Shown here in pieces: positions 1 through 8,044 of a stretch of 64,000 bases of DNA. The DNA is from Aeromonas allosaccharophila (GTDB taxonomy: Bacteria > Pseudomonadota > Gammaproteobacteria > Enterobacterales > Aeromonadaceae). The notes beneath the pieces were generated by a model. The model did no database searches. It saw only the letters and a list, made by a program, of their open reading frames with translations, and was not told the origin of the DNA. Every line of letters starts with the position of its first letter. Position 1 is the stretch's first letter. The translations under genes were made by a program, and so were the position numbers. The DNA is taken from contig NZ_CDBR01000023.1 in assembly GCF_000819685.1 (NCBI RefSeq), forward strand, positions 1 to 64,000. The letters run 5' to 3'.

Positions 1-104
1 CAAACCGGGGCGACCATCTAAGGTGCATCGGCGCAAAGGCAACCAGAGCGGGTTATCCGGGCCAGCCTCCTATACTCAATAAGTGAGTAAAAAGAGGGAT
101 GGTG

Positions 105-848
105 ATGAAGCACTATGGCTGGTTGTTCTGTTGTTGGTGTGGATGGTTGTCATGCGCCCCCTTGTCGCTGGTGACCGGGGAGTTCTCACCCTATTCCGGG
201 GCTGCGCTGCCTGATGGCGGCCTGAGTACCCGGCTGGTCACCACCCTGCTGCGTGAGGCGGGCTATGACGAGCTGAAGGTGGAGTTTTTGCCCTGGAACC
301 GGGGTTATGAGCTGACGCGCAACGGTCTGGTGTCCGCCACTTTCCCCTATGCCTGGACGCGCGAGCGGGCCAAGCTCTTCTATTACAGTGCCCCCATCCA
401 CATCAATTACCTCTCCTGGTTCAGCTATCGCGCCAGCGATCGGGTGCTCGACGGCAAATGGCAGGGATTGCGGGTCTGCATTCCCGCAGGCTGGAGTACC
501 AGTCACGCGGATGAGGTCATTGCCCGTTTTTCCTTGCAACTCACCCGCCCAAAGAGTCTGGCGCAGTGCTTGAAAATGCTGGAGCTCAAGCGGGTTGATC
601 TGATGCCGATGAACGATGCGGTGACGGCAGAAGCCAGCATGCAGGTGTTCGGTGATCCCAACTATCTGCAACCGCTCCCCTATTTTCGCCAGCGCGATAC
701 CTTCTATCTGCTGGTTTCGCGCAAGTTGCAAGGGGGGCATGAGCTGATTGAACGCTTCAACGAGGTGCTGGCTGAAGCTCGCGCCAGTGGTCATTACGAC
801 AAGCTGGTTCCCGGAGCCTTACCCCGGTTGCCCCGTTGCGATAGATGA
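105..848 (+). CDS. Periplasmic solute-binding protein, family 3-like (tandem copy 1)
   Basis: Looks like a bacterial extracellular solute-binding protein family 3 (amino-acid-binding fold) of about 247 residues. The N-terminus is hydrophobic and unusually rich in Cys/Trp (FCCWCGWLSCA) and reads as an export signal ending near residue 20. The mature part has the two-lobe pattern, including TRERAKLFYYS and a late MNDAV segment. An ATG six bases upstream (99) is in frame, but the AGAGGG ribosome site at about 91 is too close to it, and the paralogue downstream starts with the same MKH, so 105 is chosen. No permease or ATPase lies nearby, so the ligand is unknown and a direct transport role is doubtful. 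Orphan proteins of this type can be sensors or have lost their partner. Confidence 0.8.
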   Translation: MKHYGWLFCCWCGWLSCAPLSLVTGEFSPYSGAALPDGGLSTRLVTTLLREAGYDELKVEFLPWNRGYELTRNGLVSATFPYAWTRERAKLFYYSAPIHINYLSWFSYRASDRVLDGKWQGLRVCIPAGWSTSHADEVIARFSLQLTRPKSLAQCLKMLELKRVDLMPMNDAVTAEASMQVFGDPNYLQPLPYFRQRDTFYLLVSRKLQGGHELIERFNEVLAEARASGHYDKLVPGALPRLPRCDR

Positions 849-870
849 TGAGAGGGGGAGCATAAAAAAC

Positions 871-900
871 ATCAAGCCGGAGCCGTGACTCCGGCTTGAT
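871..900. terminator. Perfect 12-bp inverted repeat after first binding-protein gene
   Basis: ATCAAGCCGGAG (871-882) pairs perfectly with CTCCGGCTTGAT (889-900) around a 6-base loop. A run of six A lies on the left, so the T-tract follows the stem only on the minus strand. On the plus strand there is no T-run, so it may end transcription weakly or act as an mRNA 3' barrier. Confidence 0.6.
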
Positions 901-1069
901 GGATCTTGGAGGGTCATCACAACGCAGATATCGGCATGCCGTGAAGCAACGGTTGAGCGGTATGGGGAGCCTGACTTGCCTAGATACTGATAACGGCGTC
1001 AATTGTCGGTGTTGCGGCTAATATCAGGATCGTCTCCCTGTTCGCATGCACTGAATTTCAGAGGTCGGG

Positions 1070-1819
1070 ATGAAGCACGGTTGGTGGCTGCTCGGTTGTT
1101 GGTGTGGATGGCTATCCAGTGCCCCGTTGACGCTGGTGACCGGGGACTATTCCCCCTATTCCGGCGCCGATTTACCGGAGGGCGGGCAGAGCACCCGACT
1201 GGTGACCAGGGTGCTGCACACTGCCGGCTATCACGATCTGGCTGTGGACTATCTGCCCTGGGCCCGGGGCTATCAACAGGCCCTCAATGGTCTGGCCACC
1301 GCGACCTACCCGTATGCTCGCACCCGCGAGCGCGAGCTTGATTTCTACTACAGCGATCCCATCCATCTCGATCACCTCTCATGGTTCACCTACCGCGGCA
1401 GTCAGGCCGTGCTGGATGGCCGATGGCAGGGGTTGAAAGTGTGTATGCCTCTGGGTTGGAGCTCCAGCAACTTTGATAGCGTGGTAAAGCAGTTCGGGTT
1501 GATCGTACAGAGTCCCAAGACCCTGACGCAGTGTCTGCAGTTGCTGGCGCGTCAACGGGTCGATCTGATAACCATGAATGATGCCGTGATGGCGGACGCC
1601 AGCCTGCAGGCATTTGGCGACCCCTGTCATTTGCAACCCTTGCCCTATTTTCGCGAGGCCGAGGCACTCTATCTGATTGTCTCGCGCAAATTACCCGATG
1701 GGGCCGATGTGGTACGGCGCTTCAACCGCGCGCTGGCAACATTACATGCCAACGGAAGTTATGATGAGCTGGTAGGGGGGCGTAACGGCGGGCGGTGCCA
1801 TCTATGGCAGAAAAAATAA
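1070..1819 (+). CDS. Periplasmic solute-binding protein, family 3-like (tandem copy 2)
   Basis: Paralogue of the gene at 105-848, same length (249 residues) and alignable throughout. Shared blocks include the start MKH, CWCGWLS, LVTG, STRLVT, GRWQGL/GKWQGL, MNDAV, LQPLPYFR and VSRKL. It starts at ATG 1070 behind GAGGT. The N-terminus is again a hydrophobic Cys/Trp-rich export signal. The copies have diverged at many positions, including the last 15 residues, so the duplication is not recent. No ABC transporter components are adjacent. The role is unknown beyond likely periplasmic ligand binding. The stop codon lies inside the following terminator stem. Confidence 0.8.
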   Translation: MKHGWWLLGCWCGWLSSAPLTLVTGDYSPYSGADLPEGGQSTRLVTRVLHTAGYHDLAVDYLPWARGYQQALNGLATATYPYARTRERELDFYYSDPIHLDHLSWFTYRGSQAVLDGRWQGLKVCMPLGWSSSNFDSVVKQFGLIVQSPKTLTQCLQLLARQRVDLITMNDAVMADASLQAFGDPCHLQPLPYFREAEALYLIVSRKLPDGADVVRRFNRALATLHANGSYDELVGGRNGGRCHLWQKK

Positions 1820-1844
1820 GCCGGAGCAATCGCGCCGGCTTATT
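1815..1844. terminator. Bidirectional terminator between convergent genes
   Basis: AATAAGCCGG (1815-1824) and CCGGCTTATT (1835-1844) form a 10-bp stem around a 10-base loop. A-rich sequence before and T-rich sequence after suit termination of both the plus-strand gene and the convergent minus-strand gene that ends at 1863. Confidence 0.75.
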
Positions 1845-1862
1845 TGCATTCAGAGGGGGGGA

Positions 1863-2159
1863 TTAGCGGCCTGATTCGGCGATCACGCGGGCGATGATAT
1901 CGGCGCGCTTGCTGGCTTCCAGCTCACCCAGGGCGATCAGGCCAGCCTTGAAGATGACGTTCTTCGGCAGGCTGACGTCGTCCAGGGTGGTGATGGCTTC
2001 AACGTGCATGCCGTTGAGGCGGCTGGCATCACGCGGGCTCAGGTTGACCTGGGTGTTCATCACCTGCTTGCCTTTCTTCTTGGCTGGCACAGCTGCTTTC
2101 TTGGTGGATTCCTGTTCTTCGTCTTCCGGCAGTTCGTCATCAAAATCGTAAATAGACAT
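1863..2159 (-). CDS. Conserved hypothetical small protein (98 aa)
   Basis: I do not recognise the family with confidence. The protein has an acidic N-terminus (DDELPEDEEQE), a basic Ala/Lys-rich linker (KKAAVPAKKKGKQ) and a compact C-terminal part from about residue 33, with a beta-like NTQVNLSP stretch followed by two predicted helices. That order loosely resembles ribbon-helix-helix DNA-binding proteins, but this is only a guess. The start at 2159 is preceded by AGGATT. An upstream in-frame ATG at 2210 has poorer context. It lies 79 bases downstream of yacL on the same strand, so the two may be co-transcribed. Confidence 0.7.
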   Translation of the reverse strand: MSIYDFDDELPEDEEQESTKKAAVPAKKKGKQVMNTQVNLSPRDASRLNGMHVEAITTLDDVSLPKNVIFKAGLIALGELEASKRADIIARVIAESGR

Positions 2160-2238
2160 AGTCAATCCTGTTGAGTTAGGCAAAAGGGCATGTTTGCCCG
2201 ACATATTCATTTCGTATTTTAACCCGATATCGGGTCAA

Positions 2239-2613
2239 TCAGCCCATATCCTCGTTACGGATAAAGGCGCGCCAGGAGGCGAGCACCTGGGCAAAATCTT
2301 CCAGCCCGCACATGGCCAGCTGTTCATCATCGTAGTAGGCGAGATCGTCGAGATCCTCATCCAGCTCGATATTGAGGGCGTTGGCTTTCACCTCCGCCTC
2401 TTCATGGGTCAGCAGCAGGGAGTAGTCACCGCCATTGAGCCGGTATTCGACTCGGGTGCGGTTGGATAGCTGGTCAATGATGGCGAAGAGCTCGTCGAGC
2501 TTCTCTTCATCCTTGCCAACCTCGTCGATCAACCACTGACCGATGGCTTCATGGCCCATGGAGAACCGGGCGCGATAGCCACCAAACGGGTCGCGGCGAA
2601 ATTCATAATCCAT
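2239..2613 (-). CDS. yacL: YacL family protein (UPF0231)
   Basis: Protein of 124 residues matching the YacL/UPF0231 family, which is widespread in enteric and related bacteria and has no established biochemical function. The N-terminal MDYEFRRD followed by SMGHEAIG, and the C-terminal YYDDEQLAMCGLEDFAQVL, correspond to conserved blocks of E. coli YacL. The start is set at 2613 because the family begins with MDYEF; longer in-frame starts upstream would add 27 non-conserved residues. The protein is acidic, soluble and without membrane segments. Confidence 0.85.
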   Translation of the reverse strand: MDYEFRRDPFGGYRARFSMGHEAIGQWLIDEVGKDEEKLDELFAIIDQLSNRTRVEYRLNGGDYSLLLTHEEAEVKANALNIELDEDLDDLAYYDDEQLAMCGLEDFAQVLASWRAFIRNEDMG

Positions 2614-2821
2614 AGCACAGTCCAGATCGGAGGGATGGGCCATCACGGGCAGGCGGGTGCAAGCACGCAATTCCTGCTCCATGGCGGGGCACACATCGGG
2701 TAAAGTGGCCTATTCTAGCGATCCCCCTCTCGCTTGTCTTGATGATGTGGCATCTTTGCGCCCATCTGCTGCCGGTTAACGCGGGCAGCACAGCCTGATC
2801 TGCCTCTTGTCCGGAGATGTT

Positions 2822-2974
2822 ATGCAACTAAATGAGCGTCTTGCCCGCCAGATCGTCGCGCGGGCGATGAAGATCCTGTCGTTTTCGGTCAACGTGACGG
2901 ATGAGTCACAGAGACTGGTCATCGCCTCTGGTTATTCCCGGTTGGTTCAGCGGAGTACCTATGCAGCTAAATGA
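2822..2974 (+). pseudogene. Remnant of a second cdaR gene (5' end only)
   Basis: A 50-codon frame that begins behind GGAG and encodes MQLNERLARQIVARAMKILS and a little more. It matches the first ~37 residues of the CdaR gene that starts 139 bases later (MQLNDMLARQIVSRAMKILS). The two copies differ at many synonymous positions, so this is the stump of an older paralogue rather than a fresh tandem duplication. Homology ends near the ASG codons at about 2935. The frame then runs on and stops at 2974, overlapping the cdaR start at 2961, so it could act as a translationally coupled leader. Confidence 0.75.
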
Positions 2975-4076
2975 CATGCTCGCACGCCAGATTGTGAGCC
3001 GGGCGATGAAGATCCTCTCCTTTTCGGTCAACGTGATGGACGAACGCGGCCTCATTATTGCGTCCGGCAATCCGGAGCGGATCCATGAACGCCATGAAGG
3101 GGCCGTGCTGGCGCTCACCGAAAACCGGGTGGTGGAGATCAGCGAAGCGACCGCCTTGCAGCTCAAGGGGGTGCGGCCCGGCATTAACCTGCCTATCGCC
3201 TATCAGGGGGAGCTGATCGGGGTGATCGGCATCTCCGGCGATCCGGATGAAGTGCGCGCTTACGCCGAACTGGTGCGGATGACCGCCGAGCTGATCCTGG
3301 AGCAGGCGGCGCTCACCGAGCAGTTGTAGTGGGACAAGCGCCACAAGGAGGAGCTGGTGTTGCAGCTCATTCGGGGCGAGGGGCGAGTCGATCAGCTGCA
3401 ACAGGCGGCCCGCTTTCTCGGGCTGGACTTGGCCCAGCCTCGGGTGGTGGCGGTGCTGGCGCTGGAGGAGGCCGATCCGGCTCGGTTGCGGGAGCTGGTT
3501 CATCAGCTGGAAAATCCGGAGCGAGACAATCTGGTCGCCATCAACGGGCTCGACGAGATAGTGGTGCTCAAACCGGCGCAGCTGAGCGAGGGGGTCTGGC
3601 AGTCGGCGCAGGAGCGCAGCCGGATCAAGCAGTTGCTGGCCCGTATTCCCCACTTCAAGGTGCATATCGCGGTGGGCGATTACTTTGCCGGGATCGACGG
3701 GCTGGCGCGCTCTTACCAGACGGCGCGGGATACATTGCGTCGTGGCATGCGGCAGGCGCCGCGCAAGCAGGTCTACTTCTTTGAGGACTACCGCTTGCCG
3801 GTGCTGCTGGGGAGTCTGATGGACTCCTGGCAGGCGGATCAGCTGCGTGCTCCCTTGCTGAAACTGGCCGAAGAGGATAGCAAGGGGGCGTTGCAGAAGA
3901 CCCTGCGCCACTATTTCTTGCAGGATTGTGATCTGCATCGCTGTGCCGAAGCCTTGTTCATTCACCCCAATACCCTGCGCTATCGGCTGGGGCGGATAGA
4001 GCAGATAACCGGGTTGAATTTCAACAAGTTAGACGACAAATTTCAGCTTTACCTGGGACTTAATCTGAGTATGTAA
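2961..4076 (+). pseudogene. cdaR: CdaR sugar-diacid regulator, interrupted by in-frame amber codon
   Basis: CdaR activates genes for glucarate, galactarate and glycerate use in enterics. The ATG at 2961 follows CGGAG. The N-terminal diacid-recognition domain reads MKILSFSVNV, NERIHERHEGAVLAL-type and GVRPGINLPI blocks. A TAG at 3327-3329 (codon 123) stops it, and the same frame continues with WDKRHKEELV and the rest of the family sequence to a PucR-type C-terminal helix-turn-helix (ALFIHPNTLRYRLGRI). There is no frameshift; only one codon is altered. The codons for KEE form a perfect AAGGAGG five bases before a GTG at 3357, so the C-terminal 239 residues could be translated on their own. The neighbouring permease and glycerate kinase fit its target pathway. 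Confidence 0.85.
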
Positions 4077-4193
4077 TTGTTTGTTTTTACAATTAACGTG
4101 CTTTTCAGTGTCTGTTATTTGTCGTTTCGTCTAAAGATTTATCGCTTTGCATCCCCATAATGGCGAGCACTCTATCTATTCAAGGTGTCCGTC

Positions 4194-5456
4194 ATGATCC
4201 CGGTTACAGCCCTTGGCGCCATCGCGGCGCTCTCCATCGCCATCATCCTCATTTTGAAGAAGGTGCCGCCCGCTTACGGCATGATCGTGGGTGCCCTGGC
4301 CGGTGGCCTGATTGGCGGTGCCGACCTGACCCAGACCGTCGCCCTGATGATCGGCGGCGCCCAGGGGATCACCACTGCGGTGATGCGGATCCTGGCGGCC
4401 GGTGTACTGGCGGGCGTGCTGATCGAATCGGGTGCGGCCACCACTATCGCCGAGACCATCGTCAAGAAGCTGGGTGAAACCCGCGCTTTGCTGGCACTGG
4501 CGCTGGCGACTCTGATCCTGACTGCGGTCGGCGTATTCGTGGATGTGGCCGTTATCACGGTCGCCCCCATCGCGCTGGCCATCGCCCGCCGTGCCGACCT
4601 CTCCAAGGCGGCCATCCTGCTGGCGATGATCGGCGGCGGCAAGGCGGGTAACGTCATGTCCCCCAACCCCAACGCCATTGCCGCGGCTGATGCTTTCCAT
4701 CTGCCCCTCACCTCTGTGATGGCGGCAGGCATCATTCCGGGTCTGTTCGGTCTGGTGATGGCCTACTGGCTGGCCAAGCGGCTGAACAACAAGGGCAGCA
4801 AGGTTGCTGCTGATGAAGTGGTGAGCTTTGCCGGTGCCAAGTTGCCGGGCTTTGCCGCCGCCATCAGCGCGCCGCTGGTCGCCATCCTGCTGCTGGCCCT
4901 GCGGCCGGTCGCCGGTATCGTGGTGGATCCGCTGATTGCACTGCCCCTCGGTGGTCTGGTTGGTGCCCTGATGATGGGTAAATTCAGCAAGGTGAACCAG
5001 TTTGCGGTCTCCGGCCTCGCCCGCATGGCGCCGGTTGCCATCATGCTGCTGGGTACCGGTACCCTGGCAGGCATCATCGCCAACTCCGGCCTGAAAGATG
5101 TGCTGATCAGCGGCCTGACCGCCTCCGGTCTGCCTTCTTACCTGCTGGCGCCTATCTCCGGTGCTTTGATGTCGCTAGCGACCGCCTCGACCACCGCCGG
5201 TACCGTGGTGGCCTCCAACGTATTCAGCTCCACCCTGATTGAACTGGGGATCAGCAGTCTGGCCGGAGCGGCGATGATCCATGCCGGTGCCACCGTGTTT
5301 GACCACATGCCCCACGGCTCTTTCTTCCATGCCACTGGTGGCAGCGTCCACATGGGGGTGGGGGAGCGTCTGAAACTTATCCCTTACGAAACAGCAGTCG
5401 GTCTGACCATTGCCACTGTCTCCACCCTGATGTTTGGCGTGTTTGGCCTCGCCTAA
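4194..5456 (+). CDS. GntP family permease, probable glycerate/sugar-acid transporter
   Basis: Inner-membrane secondary transporter of the gluconate:H+ symporter (GntP) family, 420 residues with about 12 hydrophobic segments, many Ala/Gly/Leu-rich. Typical features are the internal GGGKAGNVMSPNPNAIAAADAF segment region near residue 150 and a C-terminal HAGATVFDHMPHGSFFH block. The ATG at 4194 is preceded by AAGG at a good distance; an in-frame GTG at 4185 would add three residues. It sits between cdaR and glycerate kinase, nine bases before the kinase, which suggests glycerate or a related acid as substrate. That substrate is inferred from context, not visible in the sequence. Confidence 0.85.
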   Translation: MIPVTALGAIAALSIAIILILKKVPPAYGMIVGALAGGLIGGADLTQTVALMIGGAQGITTAVMRILAAGVLAGVLIESGAATTIAETIVKKLGETRALLALALATLILTAVGVFVDVAVITVAPIALAIARRADLSKAAILLAMIGGGKAGNVMSPNPNAIAAADAFHLPLTSVMAAGIIPGLFGLVMAYWLAKRLNNKGSKVAADEVVSFAGAKLPGFAAAISAPLVAILLLALRPVAGIVVDPLIALPLGGLVGALMMGKFSKVNQFAVSGLARMAPVAIMLLGTGTLAGIIANSGLKDVLISGLTASGLPSYLLAPISGALMSLATASTTAGTVVASNVFSSTLIELGISSLAGAAMIHAGATVFDHMPHGSFFHATGGSVHMGVGERLKLIPYETAVGLTIATVSTLMFGVFGLA

Positions 5457-5465
5457 GGAATTGAT

Positions 5466-6599
5466 ATGAAAATTGTTATTGCCCCCGATTCATTCAAGGA
5501 GAGTCTGAGCGCCATGGCGGTGGCTGATGCCATCGAGGCCGGTTTCAAACAGGTGCTGCCGAACGCCACCTACGTCAAATTGCCGATGGCCGATGGCGGT
5601 GAAGGTACGGTGCAATCGCTGGTTGATGCCACCGGTGGCCGCATCCTGCCGGTCGAAGTGACCGCGCCTCTTGGCAACAAGGTGCAGGGCTTCGTCGGCC
5701 TGCTGGGTGATGGCCAGCGCGCCGTCATCGAGATGGCCGCCGCCTCCGGCATCCATCTGGTTGCGCCCGAGCAGCGCAATCCGCTGCTCACCTCAAGCTT
5801 CGGTACCGGCGAGCTGATCCTGGCCGCGCTGGAGATGGGAGTGAAACACCTGATCCTCGGTATCGGCGGCAGCGCCACCAATGACGGCGGTGCCGGCATG
5901 ATCCAGGCACTCGGTGGCAAGCTGCTCAAAGCCGATGGCTCTGCCATCGAGCTGGGCGGTGGTGGTCTCAGTGAGCTGGCGACCATCGATCTGAGCGGTC
6001 TGGATCCGCGCTTGAGCGAGCTGGTCATCGAGGTGGCGTGCGATGTGAACAACCCGCTGTGCGGCCCGAAAGGCGCTTCCGCGGTGTTTGGCCCGCAAAA
6101 GGGGGCGACCCCCGAGATGGTGGCGCAACTCGATGCCAACCTCTCCCGTTACGCCGACTGCATCGAGCAGGCGCTCGGCAAACAGGTGAAGGATATTCCG
6201 GGGGCGGGCGCAGCCGGTGGCATGGGCGCCGCGCTGGTCGGCCTGCTCGGTGCCGAGCTCAAGCCCGGTATCCAGATCGTCATCGAGGCCCTGAAACTGG
6301 CCGAGGAAGTGGCCGATGCGGATCTGGTCATCACCGGTGAAGGTCGCATCGACAGCCAGACCATCCACGGCAAGACGCCAATCGGTGTCGCACGCTGCGC
6401 CAAGCAGTTCGGCAAGCCGGTGATCGGTATCTCCGGCTGTCTGACCGACGATTGTGGTGTGGTACACGAGCACGGGCTGGATGCGGTATTCGCCGTGGTC
6501 AACCGCGCCATGTCCCTGCCGGAGGCGTTGGCCACCGCCAGCATCAATATCGAGCTGACCGCGCGCAACGTGGCCGCGCTCTATCGGTTGCCCCGCTGA
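5466..6599 (+). CDS. garK: Glycerate 2-kinase
   Basis: Phosphorylates D-glycerate to 2-phosphoglycerate with ATP, the last step of glucarate/galactarate and glyoxylate catabolism (GarK/GlxK family). Length 377 is normal. The N-terminal PDSFKESLSAMAVADAI, the central IGGSATNDGGAGMIQALG and the C-terminal GEGRIDSQTIHGKTPIGVA are family signatures. It starts nine bases after the permease stop behind AAGGAAT, so the two form an operon. GarK and GlxK cannot be separated by eye. Confidence 0.92.
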   Translation: MKIVIAPDSFKESLSAMAVADAIEAGFKQVLPNATYVKLPMADGGEGTVQSLVDATGGRILPVEVTAPLGNKVQGFVGLLGDGQRAVIEMAAASGIHLVAPEQRNPLLTSSFGTGELILAALEMGVKHLILGIGGSATNDGGAGMIQALGGKLLKADGSAIELGGGGLSELATIDLSGLDPRLSELVIEVACDVNNPLCGPKGASAVFGPQKGATPEMVAQLDANLSRYADCIEQALGKQVKDIPGAGAAGGMGAALVGLLGAELKPGIQIVIEALKLAEEVADADLVITGEGRIDSQTIHGKTPIGVARCAKQFGKPVIGISGCLTDDCGVVHEHGLDAVFAVVNRAMSLPEALATASINIELTARNVAALYRLPR

Positions 6600-6604
6600 T
6601 ATTT

Positions 6605-6633
6605 GGTCGATGCCTGCTACCCGGGCATCGACC
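6605..6633. terminator. Hairpin after glycerate kinase
   Basis: GGTCGATGCC (6605-6614) pairs with GGCATCGACC (6624-6633). It lacks a T-tract, so it may stabilise the mRNA end while the stem at 6699 does the terminating. Confidence 0.45.
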
Positions 6634-6698
6634 ATCCCTCGCCCCGTGAGGGGGCCTTTCTCATTTGATGAGAAATCCGGTTGCCCTTAGCACTTTTC

Positions 6699-6724
6699 GC
6701 CGACCCTTCGAGGTCGGCTTTTTT
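6699..6724 (+). terminator. Rho-independent terminator of the glycerate operon
   Basis: GCCGACC (6699-6705), loop CTTCGA, GGTCGGC (6712-6718), then six T: a classic intrinsic terminator. Confidence 0.85.
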
Positions 6725-6824
6725 GTCTCCTTCACGTTCCCCGTATCCTGCCCTGTCACTGGTTTCTATAGGCGCATCTCTCCCTTTACGGCATAGTGGT
6801 CGTACCAAGTACAAGGAGAGACGC

Positions 6825-7388
6825 ATGTTCCTGCTGACCCTGGGGGTTGCGCTGTTTACCCTGATCCATCTCTACCCCTGTTTTGCCGTGGCCCATCGGG
6901 CGCGGCTGCGCGAGCGGCTGGGTGAGAATCGCTACAAGGGGCTCTTCTCCCTGCTGGTGTTTGTCGCCATCGCCTGCATCATCGCCGGTTGGCGGTCGGC
7001 CAGCGCCTTGCCGCTCTACTTCCTGCCGGATTGGGGGCCGATGACCATGACGGTGATGATGCCCTTTGCGCTGATCCTCTTCTTCTCCGGTCAGGGTGCT
7101 AATCATCTGCGCCGCTGGCTGGTGCATCCCCAACTGCTTGGCACCTTGCTCTGGGCGGTGGCCCATCTGCTGGTCAACAGCGAGGCGCGATCCTTGGTGC
7201 TGTTTGGCGGCATCGGGCTGTGGGCGCTGGTGAGCATCGTCTGGATTTCGGTGCGGGAGTGGCAACAAGCACCGCGCCCGGCGGCCAACTGGACGGGCAC
7301 CGGCATCAGCGTCGGTGCGGGATTGGCGGCCACCGCGCTGCTGGTTTTCTGGGGCCACGGCTGGTTGACCGGCATTCCCCTGCATTGA
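6825..7388 (+). CDS. NnrU family membrane protein
   Basis: Integral membrane protein of 187 residues with about five to six hydrophobic helices. The opening MFLLTLGVALFTLIHL and the RYKGLFSLLVF and HLLVN blocks fit the NnrU family, first linked to nitric-oxide/nitrite metabolism in denitrifiers and of uncertain biochemical role. The start at 6825 follows a strong AAGGAGA; the frame is open further upstream but runs through the preceding terminator. Glutathione peroxidase follows after 58 bases on the same strand and may be co-transcribed. Confidence 0.8.
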   Translation: MFLLTLGVALFTLIHLYPCFAVAHRARLRERLGENRYKGLFSLLVFVAIACIIAGWRSASALPLYFLPDWGPMTMTVMMPFALILFFSGQGANHLRRWLVHPQLLGTLLWAVAHLLVNSEARSLVLFGGIGLWALVSIVWISVREWQQAPRPAANWTGTGISVGAGLAATALLVFWGHGWLTGIPLH

Positions 7389-7446
7389 GCGTGAACTGCA
7401 GGCTTGGTAACCGCGTATGATGGATAAAACAAAAGGAGTCTTGGCG

Positions 7447-7983
7447 ATGAAATGGTTCACTCTGTTGCTGTTATTGGGGGCCAGCGCGGCCTCTGCGGCA
7501 TGCCCCGATTATTTCAATGTGGAGATGCGGGAGCTCAACAACTCTCAGCGCCACAACCTCTGTCAACTGACCGAGGGCAAGGTGGTGCTGGTGGTCAATA
7601 CTGCCTCCTACTGTGGCTACAGCGGCCAGTTCCGCGATCTGGAGAAGCTCTACCAGAGCTACAAGGATAAAGGGCTGATTATTCTGGGTTTCCCCTCCAA
7701 CGACTTCTGGCAGGAGGCGGGTAACGAGACCAAGACTGCCGAGGTGTGCCGCCGCGACTATGGCGTCACCTTCCCGATGTTCAATCGGGTGGCGGTGCGG
7801 GGCTCCGATGCCGTGCCGTTGTTCAAGGGGCTGGCTGCGGCCGCAGACGGGGATGAGCCGAACTGGAACTTCCACAAGTATCTGGTGGGGCGTGATGGCA
7901 AGCTGATCGCCAGCTACGGCGCCAACCAGAATCCGGCTGACGATCCCCTCAAACTGCAGATCACCCGGGCGCTGGGGCTCTGA
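7447..7983 (+). CDS. Glutathione peroxidase (exported, Cys type)
   Basis: Thiol peroxidase of the glutathione peroxidase family, 178 residues. The ATG at 7447 is preceded by AGGAG and gives a signal peptide (KWFTLLLLLGASAASA, cut before ACPD), so it probably acts in the periplasm. The catalytic motif VNTASYCGYSGQF has Cys in place of selenocysteine. FPSNDF replaces the common FPCNQF, and the tryptophan of the triad is in PNWNFHKYLV. With a Ser where a resolving Cys often sits, the reductant may differ from thioredoxin-dependent members. This is inference. Confidence 0.9.
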   Translation: MKWFTLLLLLGASAASAACPDYFNVEMRELNNSQRHNLCQLTEGKVVLVVNTASYCGYSGQFRDLEKLYQSYKDKGLIILGFPSNDFWQEAGNETKTAEVCRRDYGVTFPMFNRVAVRGSDAVPLFKGLAAAADGDEPNWNFHKYLVGRDGKLIASYGANQNPADDPLKLQITRALGL

Positions 7984-8044
7984 CCCTACCCCTTGGCGGG
8001 CGGCTCTGGAATAATGGGCGCCCGCCACTCACTCTGGTTATCTT

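Noticed and set aside
186-794. Long minus-strand frames under the binding-protein gene and many other genes
   Set aside because: High GC makes long antisense frames common; they lack ribosome sites and family resemblance.
2822-2974. A genuine leader-peptide gene
   Set aside because: The protein clearly matches the CdaR N-terminus, so a degraded paralogue explains it better, although a secondary leader role stays possible.
3327-3329. Pyrrolysine or other recoded TAG in CdaR
   Set aside because: No recoding machinery or context is visible, and the family has no special residue at this position; a nonsense mutation is simpler.
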